This document shows, piece by piece, positions 28,716 to 36,460 of a stretch of DNA of 64,000 nucleotides. The position numbers were made by a program, and so were the translations under genes. This stretch comes from Microbacterium flavescens (lineage in GTDB: Bacteria; Actinomycetota; Actinomycetes; Actinomycetales; Microbacteriaceae), in the NCBI RefSeq assembly GCF_018588945.1, contig NZ_JAFIWA010000002.1, forward strand, positions 580,595-644,594, in the 5' to 3' direction. Under the pieces are notes generated by a model. That model was not told the origin of the DNA, did not search any database, and saw only the letters and a program-made list of their open reading frames with translations. Position 1 is the stretch's first letter, and each line of letters starts with the position of its first letter.

Positions 28716-30164
28716 GTGACCAACACCGTGCCCAAGATCCTCATCGTCGGTGGCGGATACGCAGGCTTCTACACGGCCTGGAAGCTCGAGAAGCATCTGC
28801 GCAAGGGCGAGGCAGAGGTGACGATCGTCGACCCGCTGCCCTACATGACGTATCAGCCGTTCCTCCCCGAGGTCGCGGCCGGCTCCATCGAGGCCCGTCA
28901 CTCCGTGGTCGCGCTGCGCCGTCACCTGAAGAAGACCACCGTGGTCGCCGCGAAGGTCACGGGCATCAACCACGCGAACAAGGTCGCCACGATCACTCCG
29001 ATCGCCGGTGATCCGTACGAGTTCGAGTACGACCAGATCGTCGTCACCGCCGGTGCCGTGTCGCGCACATTCCCGATCCCGGGAATCGCCGACAACGCGA
29101 TCGGCCTCAAGACGATCGAGGAGGCCGTCGCGATCCGCGACCGCCTGATGTCGAACTTCGACAAGGCCTCGGTCCTGCCCCCCGGCCCCGAGCGCGACCG
29201 CCTGCTGACGGTCGTCGTGGTCGGCGGCGGCTTCGCGGGCATCGAGGTCTTCGCCGAGCTGCGCTCCCTCGCGTCCTCGCTCGTGAAGAGCTACCCGCAG
29301 CTGACGTTCGACGACACGCACTTCCACCTGGTCGAGGCGATGGGGCGCATCATGCCCGAGGTGTCGCTGAAGACGAGCGAGTGGGTGCTGAAGGACCTCG
29401 CCAAGCGCGGCGCGTTCGTGCACCTCGACACGCAGGTCACCGGCGCCATCGACGGCAACATCGAGCTCTCCACCGGAGAGACCATCCCGAGCGACCTGAT
29501 CATCTGGACCGCCGGCGTGATGGCCAACCCGACCGTCGTGCGCGGCGGCGACCTCCCCGTCGAAGAGCGCGGCCGCATCCGCACCCGCGCCGACCTGCGC
29601 GTCGGCTCCGACGACGAGATCGTCGAGGGCGCCTGGGCGGCCGGCGACGTCTCGGCCGTTCCCGATCTCACGGGCGGCGGCGTCGGCGGCTACTGCGTGC
29701 CCAACGCGCAGCACGCGGTGCGTCAGGCGAAGCTCCTCGCGAAGAACCTCATCGCCGTCCTGCGCGGCGAGGTGCCCCGCGAGTACTTCCACAAGAACCT
29801 CGGCGCCGTCGCGGGCCTCGGCCTCTACAACGGCGTCTTCCAGTCGGGCAACCTCGCGCTCAAGGGCTTCGTCGCCTGGGTCGCGCACCGCGGCTACCAC
29901 GGTCTGGCGATGCCCTCGTGGGAGCGCAAGTGGCGCGTGCTCTGGGGCTGGTGGAACAACCTCTGGCTGCGCCGCGACCTCGTCAACCTCTCCACGGTGC
30001 AGAACCCGCGCTACGTGTTCGAGGAGTTCGCGGCACGCCCGCGGCCCCCGCAGCCGGCCGTCACGCCGCCGGCGGAGCCGCGCGAGCAGGGCAAGAAGGC
30101 CGACCAGCCCGAGAAGGTGAAGGCCGACAAGGCCGCTGCCGAGAAGGCGACCGCCTCGCGCTGA
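28716..30164 (+). CDS. ndh: Type II NADH:quinone oxidoreductase (NDH-2)
   Basis: 482-aa peripheral membrane flavoprotein that transfers electrons from NADH to menaquinone without proton pumping. Two Rossmann motifs are present: ILIVGGGYAGFYTAW (FAD) and VVVVGGGFAGIEVFAEL (NADH). The quinone-site region and the GDVSAVPD motif (AAGDVSAVPDLTGGGVGGYCVPNAQHAVRQAK) match NDH-2. A Trp/Arg-rich amphipathic region (WERKWRVLWGWWNNLWLRRDL) may attach to the membrane. The C-terminal ~50 residues are a Lys/Ala/Glu-rich tail. The RBS AGGAGG precedes the GTG. Confidence 0.94.
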   Translation: MTNTVPKILIVGGGYAGFYTAWKLEKHLRKGEAEVTIVDPLPYMTYQPFLPEVAAGSIEARHSVVALRRHLKKTTVVAAKVTGINHANKVATITPIAGDPYEFEYDQIVVTAGAVSRTFPIPGIADNAIGLKTIEEAVAIRDRLMSNFDKASVLPPGPERDRLLTVVVVGGGFAGIEVFAELRSLASSLVKSYPQLTFDDTHFHLVEAMGRIMPEVSLKTSEWVLKDLAKRGAFVHLDTQVTGAIDGNIELSTGETIPSDLIIWTAGVMANPTVVRGGDLPVEERGRIRTRADLRVGSDDEIVEGAWAAGDVSAVPDLTGGGVGGYCVPNAQHAVRQAKLLAKNLIAVLRGEVPREYFHKNLGAVAGLGLYNGVFQSGNLALKGFVAWVAHRGYHGLAMPSWERKWRVLWGWWNNLWLRRDLVNLSTVQNPRYVFEEFAARPRPPQPAVTPPAEPREQGKKADQPEKVKADKAAAEKATASR

Positions 30165-30171
30165 CGCAGCG

Positions 30172-30189
30172 GCCCGGGCACGCCCGGGC
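30172..30189. terminator. Short palindromic hairpin after ndh
   Basis: Two copies of GCCCGGGC (30172-30179 and 30182-30189) form a hairpin with a seven-base-pair stem and four-base loop immediately after the ndh stop and before the tRNA promoter TAGCGT (30192-30197). Confidence 0.5.
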
Positions 30190-30219
30190 GGTAGCGTGGA
30201 GGCGTTCGCTGCGGCGGGC

Positions 30220-30293
30220 GCCCCCGTAGCCCAATCGGCAGAGGCAGGCGACTTAAAATCGCTTCAGTCTGGGTTCGAGTCCCAGCGGGGGTA
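30220..30293 (+). tRNA. tRNA with anticodon UAA (leucine-type) and a short variable loop
   Basis: A 74-base cloverleaf. The acceptor stem GCCCCCG pairs with CGGGGGT (one G-U). The D arm is short (GCC/GGC) with the conserved GG, and the anticodon stem GGCGA/TCGCT holds the seven-base loop CTTAAAA, giving anticodon UAA (codon UUA, leucine). The T arm is CTGGG-TTCGAGT-CCCAG, and the discriminator is A73 as in leucine tRNAs. CCA is not encoded. The variable loop is only five bases (class I), whereas bacterial tRNA-Leu is normally class II with a long variable arm; amino acid identity is therefore flagged. TAGCGT at 30192 is a likely -10. Confidence 0.88.
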
Positions 30294-30294
30294 C

Positions 30295-31155
30295 GTGTTC
30301 CAGGCCCTCGTCGACGATGCGCGCACCGGACTGCGATGGTCGGCACGGGTGGTCGACGTCGCGTCAGGCGAGACCCTCGCCGAACATGAGCCCGCGAGAG
30401 TCCTGCCGACCGCGAGCATCGGCAAGATCCTCCTGCTCCTCGAGCTGTCCCGGCGCTTCCGCACCCGCGAGCTCGATCCGTCCGCTTCCGTCGATCGCGG
30501 TGACGAGCAGGTCGCCGACTCCGGCCTGTGGCAGGTATTGGATGCCGCGTCCCTCACGCTCGGCGATGCGGCGCGGCTCGTCGGAGCCGTGAGCGACAAC
30601 CTCGCCACGAACGTCCTCCTCGACACCGTCGGCCTCCACGCGGTCGCCCGCATGGCGACCTTCCTCGGCCTGCGCGACACGGCGCTGCTCGATCGGGTGC
30701 GCGACGAACGCGGGCCGCGGCATCCGCTCGCCCTTTCCCGCGGGTCCGCAGCCGAGCTCGCCTCGCTCGCCGCCGCCGTGGAGCGGGGCGAGGCCGTCGA
30801 CCCCGACGTCAGCGCGGAGGTGCGCGGCTGGCTCTCACTCGGCACCGATCTGTCGATGGTCGCGTCGGCCTTCGGCCTCGACCCGCTCGCACACCGCGAC
30901 CCCGACCGCGGAATCGCGCTGTGGAACAAGACGGGGACCGACGCGCGCGTGCGCGCGGACGTCGGGGTCGTCCGTGGGCCGCAGCGCGCCGTCGCCTACG
31001 CGGTTCTCGCCGAGTGGGCGCCCACCGCCGATACCGGTGTCCGCGACGTCGTGCTCGAGGCGATGCGCGACACCGGGCGGCGGCTGCGCTCGCTCCTCGA
31101 TCGCGACACATCCACGGCAGGTCGGACAGCACGAGCGCCGGGCTCTAGGCTGTAG
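30295..31155 (+). CDS. Serine hydrolase of the class A beta-lactamase fold, no signal peptide
   Basis: 286 aa. All beta-lactamase-type motifs are present in order: S41-I-G-K44 (SxxK), S100-D-N102 and K212-T-G214; E138 (RDERG) is in the right place for the omega-loop general base. No signal peptide or membrane segment is seen, unlike secreted beta-lactamases, so it is probably a cytosolic hydrolase or esterase of unknown substrate. The GTG start lies one base after the tRNA 3' end, with no RBS; a GTG at 30349 is an alternative. The TAG stop abuts the promoter region of the next gene. Confidence 0.85.
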   Translation: MFQALVDDARTGLRWSARVVDVASGETLAEHEPARVLPTASIGKILLLLELSRRFRTRELDPSASVDRGDEQVADSGLWQVLDAASLTLGDAARLVGAVSDNLATNVLLDTVGLHAVARMATFLGLRDTALLDRVRDERGPRHPLALSRGSAAELASLAAAVERGEAVDPDVSAEVRGWLSLGTDLSMVASAFGLDPLAHRDPDRGIALWNKTGTDARVRADVGVVRGPQRAVAYAVLAEWAPTADTGVRDVVLEAMRDTGRRLRSLLDRDTSTAGRTARAPGSRL

Positions 31156-31184
31156 CGCATGTGCGCGCACCCGAAGCGGGCCGT

Positions 31185-32414
31185 ATGAGCCTCGATCTGC
31201 TGTCATCGCCCATCGCGACCGAGCCGTGGAAGAACCCGGCATCGTTCTGGGGCGGTCTGACGCACGCCGTCCGCGACATCTCGGGTCCGGTCGCCACCCT
31301 GAGCCTTCCCGCCCTGCGCTACAACGCCCTCGACATGGTCGTGCGCGCCGGCGGGGTGCCGATCCGCGTGGCGAGCAAGTCCGTGCGCGTGCGCGAGGCG
31401 ATCGATGCGACCCTGGCGATGGCGGGCTATCAGGGCATCCTCGCCTTCACCCTGCCGGAGGCGCTCTGGCTGGCCGAGACGCACGATGACATCGTCGTGG
31501 GGTATCCGACCGCCGACCGCGCGGCCATCGCGGCGCTCGCGGCGAACGAGCGGGCGGCGCGACGAATCACCCTCATGGTCGACGACCTCGCCCAGCTCGA
31601 CCTCGTCGACGCCGTGGCGGCACCAGGCGCCCGACCGGAGATCCGCGTGGCCATCGACGCCGACGCCTCGTGGCGTGCACCTGGCCTCGGCCACATCGGC
31701 GTCTTCCGTTCTCCCGTGCACGAGCCCGGCGAGGTCGCCGCGCTCGGCCGAGGCATCGCCGCCCGCCCGGGATTCCGACTCGTCGGCCTCATGATGTACG
31801 AGGCGCAGATCGCCGGTCAGGGCGACGACACCGGCTCGGGCGACGGCATGATCCGGTGGATGCAGCGCCGGTCGTCCCGCGAGCTGCTCGAGCGCCGCTC
31901 CGAGATCGTGGCGGCGCTGCGCGACATCGCGCCGCTCGAGTTCGTCAACGGCGGCGGCACCGGCTCCCTCGAGTTCACGGCATCCGATCAGTCCGTCACC
32001 GAGCTCACCGCGGGCAGCGGACTGCTGGCCGGCCACCTCTTCGACGGCTACCGGTCGTTCGACCTCGCACCCGCTGCCGCCTTCGCGCTCGAGGTCGTCC
32101 GCAAGCCGGCGCCCGACGTCGCGACGGTGCTCGGGGGCGGATGGATCGCGTCGGGCCCGCCGGTCGCGTCACGGCAGCCGCTCCCGGTGTGGCCCGAGGG
32201 TCTGCGGACGATGCCACGCGAGGGGGCCGGGGAGGTCCAGACCCCGCTCAAGGGCGAAGCGGCGCGCGATCTGCGCGTCGGCGACCGCGTCTGGTTCCGC
32301 CACTCCAAGAGCGGAGAGCTGGCCGAGCGTGTCGACCGGTATCACGTCGTCGACGGAGAGCAGCTCGTCGGCGAGGTGCCCACCTACCGGGGCAAGGGGA
32401 AGGCCTTCCTGTGA
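31185..32414 (+). CDS. PLP-dependent amino acid deaminase/aldolase (alanine-racemase-fold, D-threonine aldolase-like)
   Basis: 409-aa fold-type III PLP enzyme. The N-terminal alanine-racemase-like barrel carries the probable PLP lysine in IRVASKSVRVREAI; the rest (LVGLMMYEAQIAGQGDD, FVNGGGTGSLEFT, and the C-terminal beta domain with VGDRVWFRHSKSGELAERV) matches proteins annotated as amino acid deaminase/aldolase, related to D-threonine aldolases. Exact reaction unknown. The start ATG 31185 has a weak RBS; an in-frame GTG at 31161, nine bases after TAGGCT, would give a leaderless alternative. Coupled by a GTGA overlap to a lactone oxidase. Confidence 0.85.
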   Translation: MSLDLLSSPIATEPWKNPASFWGGLTHAVRDISGPVATLSLPALRYNALDMVVRAGGVPIRVASKSVRVREAIDATLAMAGYQGILAFTLPEALWLAETHDDIVVGYPTADRAAIAALAANERAARRITLMVDDLAQLDLVDAVAAPGARPEIRVAIDADASWRAPGLGHIGVFRSPVHEPGEVAALGRGIAARPGFRLVGLMMYEAQIAGQGDDTGSGDGMIRWMQRRSSRELLERRSEIVAALRDIAPLEFVNGGGTGSLEFTASDQSVTELTAGSGLLAGHLFDGYRSFDLAPAAAFALEVVRKPAPDVATVLGGGWIASGPPVASRQPLPVWPEGLRTMPREGAGEVQTPLKGEAARDLRVGDRVWFRHSKSGELAERVDRYHVVDGEQLVGEVPTYRGKGKAFL

Positions 32415-33724
32415 CGCGCCCGGGTGGAAAGTGGCAGAACTGGGGGCGCTCCGAGTCGGTGCGGCCGCGCCGCGTCGAGTTCCCCCGCACCGCGGAGGCG
32501 GTGCGGCGCGCCGTTATGGCCGCGTCCGCGCAGAAGATCCCCGTGAAGGCCGTCGGCGCGGGTCACAGCTTCACGGGCATCGCGGTCGCACCCGGTGCAC
32601 TGCTCGACCTCACCGACCTCACCGGCCTCGTCTCCGCCGATGTGGAGCGGTCGCGTATCACGCTGCGCGCCGGCACGCGCCTGCATCAGATCCCGGCGCT
32701 TCTCGCGCCGTACGGACTCGCGATGGAGAACCTCGGCGACATCGACCGGCAGTCGATCTCCGGCGCGATCTCGACCGGAACGCACGGCACCGGCGCCCGC
32801 TTCGGCGGCATCGCGGCGCAGGTCGTCGGCGCGACGCTCGTGACGGCATCCGGCGAGATGCTCACCGTGAGCGAGGCCGAGAACGCCGAACTCGTGCCGG
32901 CCGTCGCGCTGGGCCTCGGCGCGCTGGGCATCCTGGTCGACGTCACGGTGCAGTGCGTCCCGGCGTTCGTGCTTCACGCGGTCGAGCAGCCGGAAGACCT
33001 CGGAGTGGTGCTGAACGACCTCGACGCGCGGGTCGCCGAGACCGACCACTTCGAGTTCTACTGGTTCCCGCACACCGATCGCGCGATGACGAAGACCAAT
33101 ACGCGTCTGCCCGAGAGCGCCCCGCGCCATCCGCTGCCGATCGTGGGCAAGTGGGTCGACGACACGGTGGTCGGCAGCGGGCTGCACCAGGTGGCGTGCA
33201 GCGTCGCGCGGGCGGTTCCCGCGACGATCCCGCCGATCAATCGCCTCTCGGTGAAGCTCTGGGGGGATCGCGAGTTCACGGATGCCTCGTCCCGCGTGTT
33301 CGCGACCTCACGGTCCGTCCGCTTCCGCGAGATGGAGTACGCGCTCCCCGTCGAGAACGTGCGTCCGGCGTTCGACGCGCTGCGTGCGCTCATCGACGAG
33401 CGGGGCTGGCGCATCTCCTTCCCTGTGGAGGTGCGCTTCGCGGCGGCCGACGATCGGTGGATGTCGACCGCGCACGGCCGGGCCTCGGCCTACATCGCCG
33501 TCCACCGCTACTGGCGGGAGGACCCGACGGAGTACTTCGAGGCGGTGGAGCAGATCATGCTCGGCTTCGGCGGGCGTCCGCACTGGGGCAAGATGCACAC
33601 GCTGGATGCCTCGATCCTGCGTGACCGGTACCCGCGGTTCGACGACTTCGTAGCGCTCCGCGATCGGCTCGACCCGGAGCGGCTGTTCGCCAACCCGTAC
33701 CTGCGGCGCGTGCTCGGTGAGTAA
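32411..33724 (+). CDS. D-arabinono-1,4-lactone oxidase family FAD protein
   Basis: 437-aa aldonolactone oxidoreductase (VAO/PCMH fold). The FAD-binding domain starts with VKAVGAGHSFTGIAVAPG, where His52 is the likely covalent FAD site. IDRQSISGAISTGTHGTG is the family PP-loop partner, and the C-terminal ALO domain has the hallmark HWGK motif (GGRPHWGKMHTL). No signal peptide. Bacterial relatives include L-gulonolactone and alditol oxidases, so the substrate is uncertain. Its start overlaps the stop of the PLP enzyme (GTGA). Confidence 0.92.
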   Translation: MTRPGGKWQNWGRSESVRPRRVEFPRTAEAVRRAVMAASAQKIPVKAVGAGHSFTGIAVAPGALLDLTDLTGLVSADVERSRITLRAGTRLHQIPALLAPYGLAMENLGDIDRQSISGAISTGTHGTGARFGGIAAQVVGATLVTASGEMLTVSEAENAELVPAVALGLGALGILVDVTVQCVPAFVLHAVEQPEDLGVVLNDLDARVAETDHFEFYWFPHTDRAMTKTNTRLPESAPRHPLPIVGKWVDDTVVGSGLHQVACSVARAVPATIPPINRLSVKLWGDREFTDASSRVFATSRSVRFREMEYALPVENVRPAFDALRALIDERGWRISFPVEVRFAAADDRWMSTAHGRASAYIAVHRYWREDPTEYFEAVEQIMLGFGGRPHWGKMHTLDASILRDRYPRFDDFVALRDRLDPERLFANPYLRRVLGE

Positions 33725-33806
33725 CGCCTGAGAGTCCACCGGCCCGGCAGTGTGGCGGGGGTGGCCGTGGCTAGGATGAGGGAAACCTCGAACGGAGTAT
33801 CCGGCT

Positions 33807-34376
33807 ATGTGGGAATGGCTGATCCCGGTCCTGATCGTTGTGGCTCTTGCCGCGATCGTCGGGATCTACCTGTGGGCCACGTACAACTCGCTCGTTCAGC
33901 TGAACGTGCGCGTCGATGAGGCGTGGAGCGACATCACTGTCCAGCTCAAGCGCCGTGCCGACCTGCTGCCGAACCTCATCGAGGCGGTGAAGGGCTACGC
34001 GGCGCACGAGAAGGCTGTCTTCGAGAACGTCACGCGTGCGCGGGCTGAGACGCTTTCGGCCGGCGGCCCTGCCGAGGCAGGCCTGGCAGAAGGACACATG
34101 CAGCAGGCGCTCAAGTCGCTGTTCGCCGTGGCCGAGGCCTACCCGCAGCTGCAGGCGAGCCAGAACTTCCTGCACCTCCAGCAGTCGATCGTCGACACCG
34201 AAGACAAGATCCAGGCCTCCCGCCGGTTCTACAACGGCGGCGTGCGCGAGCTGAACACCAAGATCAAGGTGTTCCCGAACAACCTCTTCGCCCGCAACCT
34301 CGGCTTCCACGAGCGCGAGTTCTTCGAGGTGGTCGACGGCGCTGCCATCTCGGAGCCCCCGCGCGTTCAATTCTGA
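33807..34376 (+). CDS. LemA family protein
   Basis: 189-aa membrane-anchored LemA protein. One N-terminal helix (WLIPVLIVVALAAIVGIYLW, about 3-22) is followed by the typical helical bundle: YNSLVQLNVRVDEAWSDITVQLKRRADLLPNLIEAVKGYAAHE and FYNGGVRELNTKIKVFPNNLFA. Function in bacteria is unclear. The ATG has GGAG-like sequence upstream (ACGGAG); TAGGAT at 33772-33777 is a likely -10. Here it is not next to a TPM-domain or htpX partner. Confidence 0.94.
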   Translation: MWEWLIPVLIVVALAAIVGIYLWATYNSLVQLNVRVDEAWSDITVQLKRRADLLPNLIEAVKGYAAHEKAVFENVTRARAETLSAGGPAEAGLAEGHMQQALKSLFAVAEAYPQLQASQNFLHLQQSIVDTEDKIQASRRFYNGGVRELNTKIKVFPNNLFARNLGFHEREFFEVVDGAAISEPPRVQF

Positions 34377-34414
34377 CGCGGCGCGGCGTCGCACGCCCGC
34401 GCTAGCGTCTCCCC

Positions 34415-35512
34415 ATGACCCACCGCCTGACGCGCGAGCAGGCTCGGCGCGTCGCCGTGAGCGCCCAGCTGCTGTCGGCCGACCGGCCGGCGGGAATCGT
34501 CGAGACCATCGACGCACTGACGGTGGTGAACATCGAGCCCACCGCGGCGATCGCTCCGAGCGCCGACCTCATCCTGTGGTCGCGGCTCGGCTGGCCGTAC
34601 CAGCCGGCCGACCTCGTGCGGCTCGTCGAGGAGGATCGCGCCGTCTTCGAGTGGGGCGGCTTCTACCGCACGATGGCCGACCTGCCGCTCCTGCGACCCG
34701 AGATGGCGACACGCCCTCACTCGCGCGAGGCGAGGGAGTGGCTTCAGGCGAACGACGTGTTCCGTCGCGAGGTCATGGCGAAGCTGCGGGCAAAGGGTCC
34801 GCTGCGTCCGGTCGACATCCCCGACACGGCGCAGGTGTCATGGCGCTCGTCGGGCTGGACGAACAACCGCAACACGCTCCAGCTCCTCGAGATGCTGGTT
34901 CTCCGCGGTGACGTCGCGATCTCGTCGCGTGACTCCGGCGGTCGCCTGTTCGATCTCGCCGAGCGGGTGTATCCGCAGGACCAGCCGGTCCTGTCGGCCG
35001 AGGCGGCGGCGCAGGAGCGCGCCGAGCGCAGGCTGACGTCGTACGGCGTCGCACGCGCGAAGAGTCTCGCCCAGCCCATCGAGCCCGTCGACGTCGGCGA
35101 GGTGGGCGAGGAGGCGACGATCGACGACACGGCGGGAAGGTGGCGCATCGATCCCGACGCCCTCGCGACGGTCGACGACTTCCGGCCGCGCACCGCATTG
35201 CTGTCGCCGTTCGATCGGCTCGTGTTCGACCGTAAGCGCCTCGAGGAGATCTTCGGCTACGAGTACCTGCTCGAGATGTACAAGCCCGCCGCAAAGCGAC
35301 GCTGGGGCTATTTCGCGTTGCCGATCCTTCACGGCGACCGGTTCGTGGGCAAGCTCGATGCCAAGGCCGACCGCAGAGCAGGAGTGCTGCGCGTCTTCGC
35401 GGTGCATGAGGACTCTCCGTTCGACCCCGAGACGACCGATGCCGTTCATCGCGAGATCCATGATCTCGCGCACTGGCTCGGCCTCGACGTGCAGGGGCTG
35501 CCGGACGCGTGA
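34415..35512 (+). CDS. YcaQ-like winged-helix DNA-binding protein (paralogue 1)
   Basis: 365-aa protein of the HTH_42/YcaQ family, relatives of which (E. coli YcaQ, Streptomyces AlkX/AZL-type enzymes) unhook interstrand DNA crosslinks as glycosylases. Tandem winged helices are followed by the conserved C-terminal block TALLSPFDRLVFDRKRLEEIFGYEYLLEMYKPAAKRRWGYFALPIL. In characterised members catalysis uses a QxQ/QxD-type motif (here not obvious), so glycosylase activity is not certain. TAGCGT is six bases before the ATG (leaderless). Its TGA abuts the convergent gene's stop within TGATCA. Confidence 0.87.
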   Translation: MTHRLTREQARRVAVSAQLLSADRPAGIVETIDALTVVNIEPTAAIAPSADLILWSRLGWPYQPADLVRLVEEDRAVFEWGGFYRTMADLPLLRPEMATRPHSREAREWLQANDVFRREVMAKLRAKGPLRPVDIPDTAQVSWRSSGWTNNRNTLQLLEMLVLRGDVAISSRDSGGRLFDLAERVYPQDQPVLSAEAAAQERAERRLTSYGVARAKSLAQPIEPVDVGEVGEEATIDDTAGRWRIDPDALATVDDFRPRTALLSPFDRLVFDRKRLEEIFGYEYLLEMYKPAAKRRWGYFALPILHGDRFVGKLDAKADRRAGVLRVFAVHEDSPFDPETTDAVHREIHDLAHWLGLDVQGLPDA

Positions 35513-36448
35513 TCAGCGGACGGCGAGGATCATGTCGTCGCCGGTGAAGCGGATCGAGCCGCGCAGCGCCCAGTCGTCGGCCCGGTAGGTGAAGCTCGCC
35601 TGCTCGCCGCTGTGGGTCGTGCCCGTGGCGGTCGCGACGATCACTCCACCGGTCGCGTCGAAGGCGCTGCCGTCGTCGTGAAGGGCGACGACCGGATGCT
35701 CGTCGACGCGGAAGGCGATGCCGTCGAGCGTGGCCAGGTCTGCGGCCCACGGAACGCGCAGGCCGCAGTTGTCGCGCACCGCGGCCGCGGGGCGGGCGCA
35801 GCCATCGGCGTACGCGTCGATCCGCTCCTGCGCGAGCTTGGTCGCCGCGGGCGACAGCACGGCGTCGATGATGACGGCGGCCGGCTCGTCGGTGCTCACC
35901 GCGACCGTCTGCGAACCCGCGAGGATCCCGCGGGGTGCCGCCTGCACCTCGTATTCCGCGGGCAGGAGCGGCAGATCGGTCGCTGCGGGAGCGAGCGCAT
36001 CGCCCACCCATACGGCGTCGCCTCCTGCACCGGCTCCGAGCGCAGTCTCAGCGCGGAGAACGCCGAGGTAGTCGCCGGTGAGCCGCCAGCCGGTTCCTGA
36101 GTCCTGAAGTGCGAAGCTCACCGTGCGCGCTTCGCCCCCGAGCAGCGCCTCCGCCTCCACCGACGCCACGCCGTCTTCGCCGACGCGCACGTCGACCAGC
36201 TCCGCGTCCTCGATGTACGACGTCGCCCCGGCGAAGGCTTCCTCCAGGGTCACCTCGGCGTCGTCGCCGAGGTCGGCCTCGCGGAGGGCGTCGATCGCCC
36301 CGAAGTCGCCCGCCTCCAGAGCCCGGAGGTACGCCTCCGCAGCGGCCCCGGCGGACGGAGGGCGGCTGGTGAACCACCAGACGCCACCCACCGTCAGTAC
36401 GACTGCGGCCGTCGCTGCGACGATCCCGACGACCGCTCCGCGTTTCAC
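35513..36448 (-). CDS. Membrane-anchored extracytoplasmic protein with NTF2-like region
   Basis: 311 aa. An N-terminal membrane anchor (GAVVGIVAATAAVVLTVGGVWWF, residues 4-26) is followed by an extracytoplasmic domain. AEAYLRALEAGDFGAIDALRE at its start resembles NTF2-like/DUF4878 domains that precede periplasmic scaffolds. A second copy-like segment follows, with two cysteines (DGCARPAAAVRDNCGL) that may form a disulfide. No lipobox. Function unknown. TAGCGT is exactly six bases before the GTG and overlaps the stop codon of the upstream gene. Confidence 0.8.
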   Translation of the reverse strand: MKRGAVVGIVAATAAVVLTVGGVWWFTSRPPSAGAAAEAYLRALEAGDFGAIDALREADLGDDAEVTLEEAFAGATSYIEDAELVDVRVGEDGVASVEAEALLGGEARTVSFALQDSGTGWRLTGDYLGVLRAETALGAGAGGDAVWVGDALAPAATDLPLLPAEYEVQAAPRGILAGSQTVAVSTDEPAAVIIDAVLSPAATKLAQERIDAYADGCARPAAAVRDNCGLRVPWAADLATLDGIAFRVDEHPVVALHDDGSAFDATGGVIVATATGTTHSGEQASFTYRADDWALRGSIRFTGDDMILAVR

Positions 36449-36454
36449 CTCTCC

Positions 36455-36460
36455 ACGCTA
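36455..36460 (-). promoter_or_regulatory. -10 hexamer that contains the upstream gene's stop codon
   Basis: On the minus strand TAGCGT begins with the TAG stop of the YcaQ-like gene and lies six bases before the GTG of the next gene. Confidence 0.55.

Noticed and set aside
27183..29900. Long minus-strand open frame across the S8 protease and ndh.
   Set aside because: Covers two intact plus-strand genes with clear motifs; no start signal and no domain.
30196..30294. Coding start of the serine hydrolase upstream of or within the tRNA.
   Set aside because: The sequence forms a complete tRNA, so coding through it is implausible; the hydrolase fold needs none of it.
33725..33806. Possible small gene upstream of lemA.
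   Set aside because: Only a TAGGAT promoter and an RBS for lemA can be supported; no open frame with good start.
35510..35515. TGATCA shared by two convergent stop codons.
   Set aside because: Palindromic abutting stops are common in dense genomes and need no special explanation.
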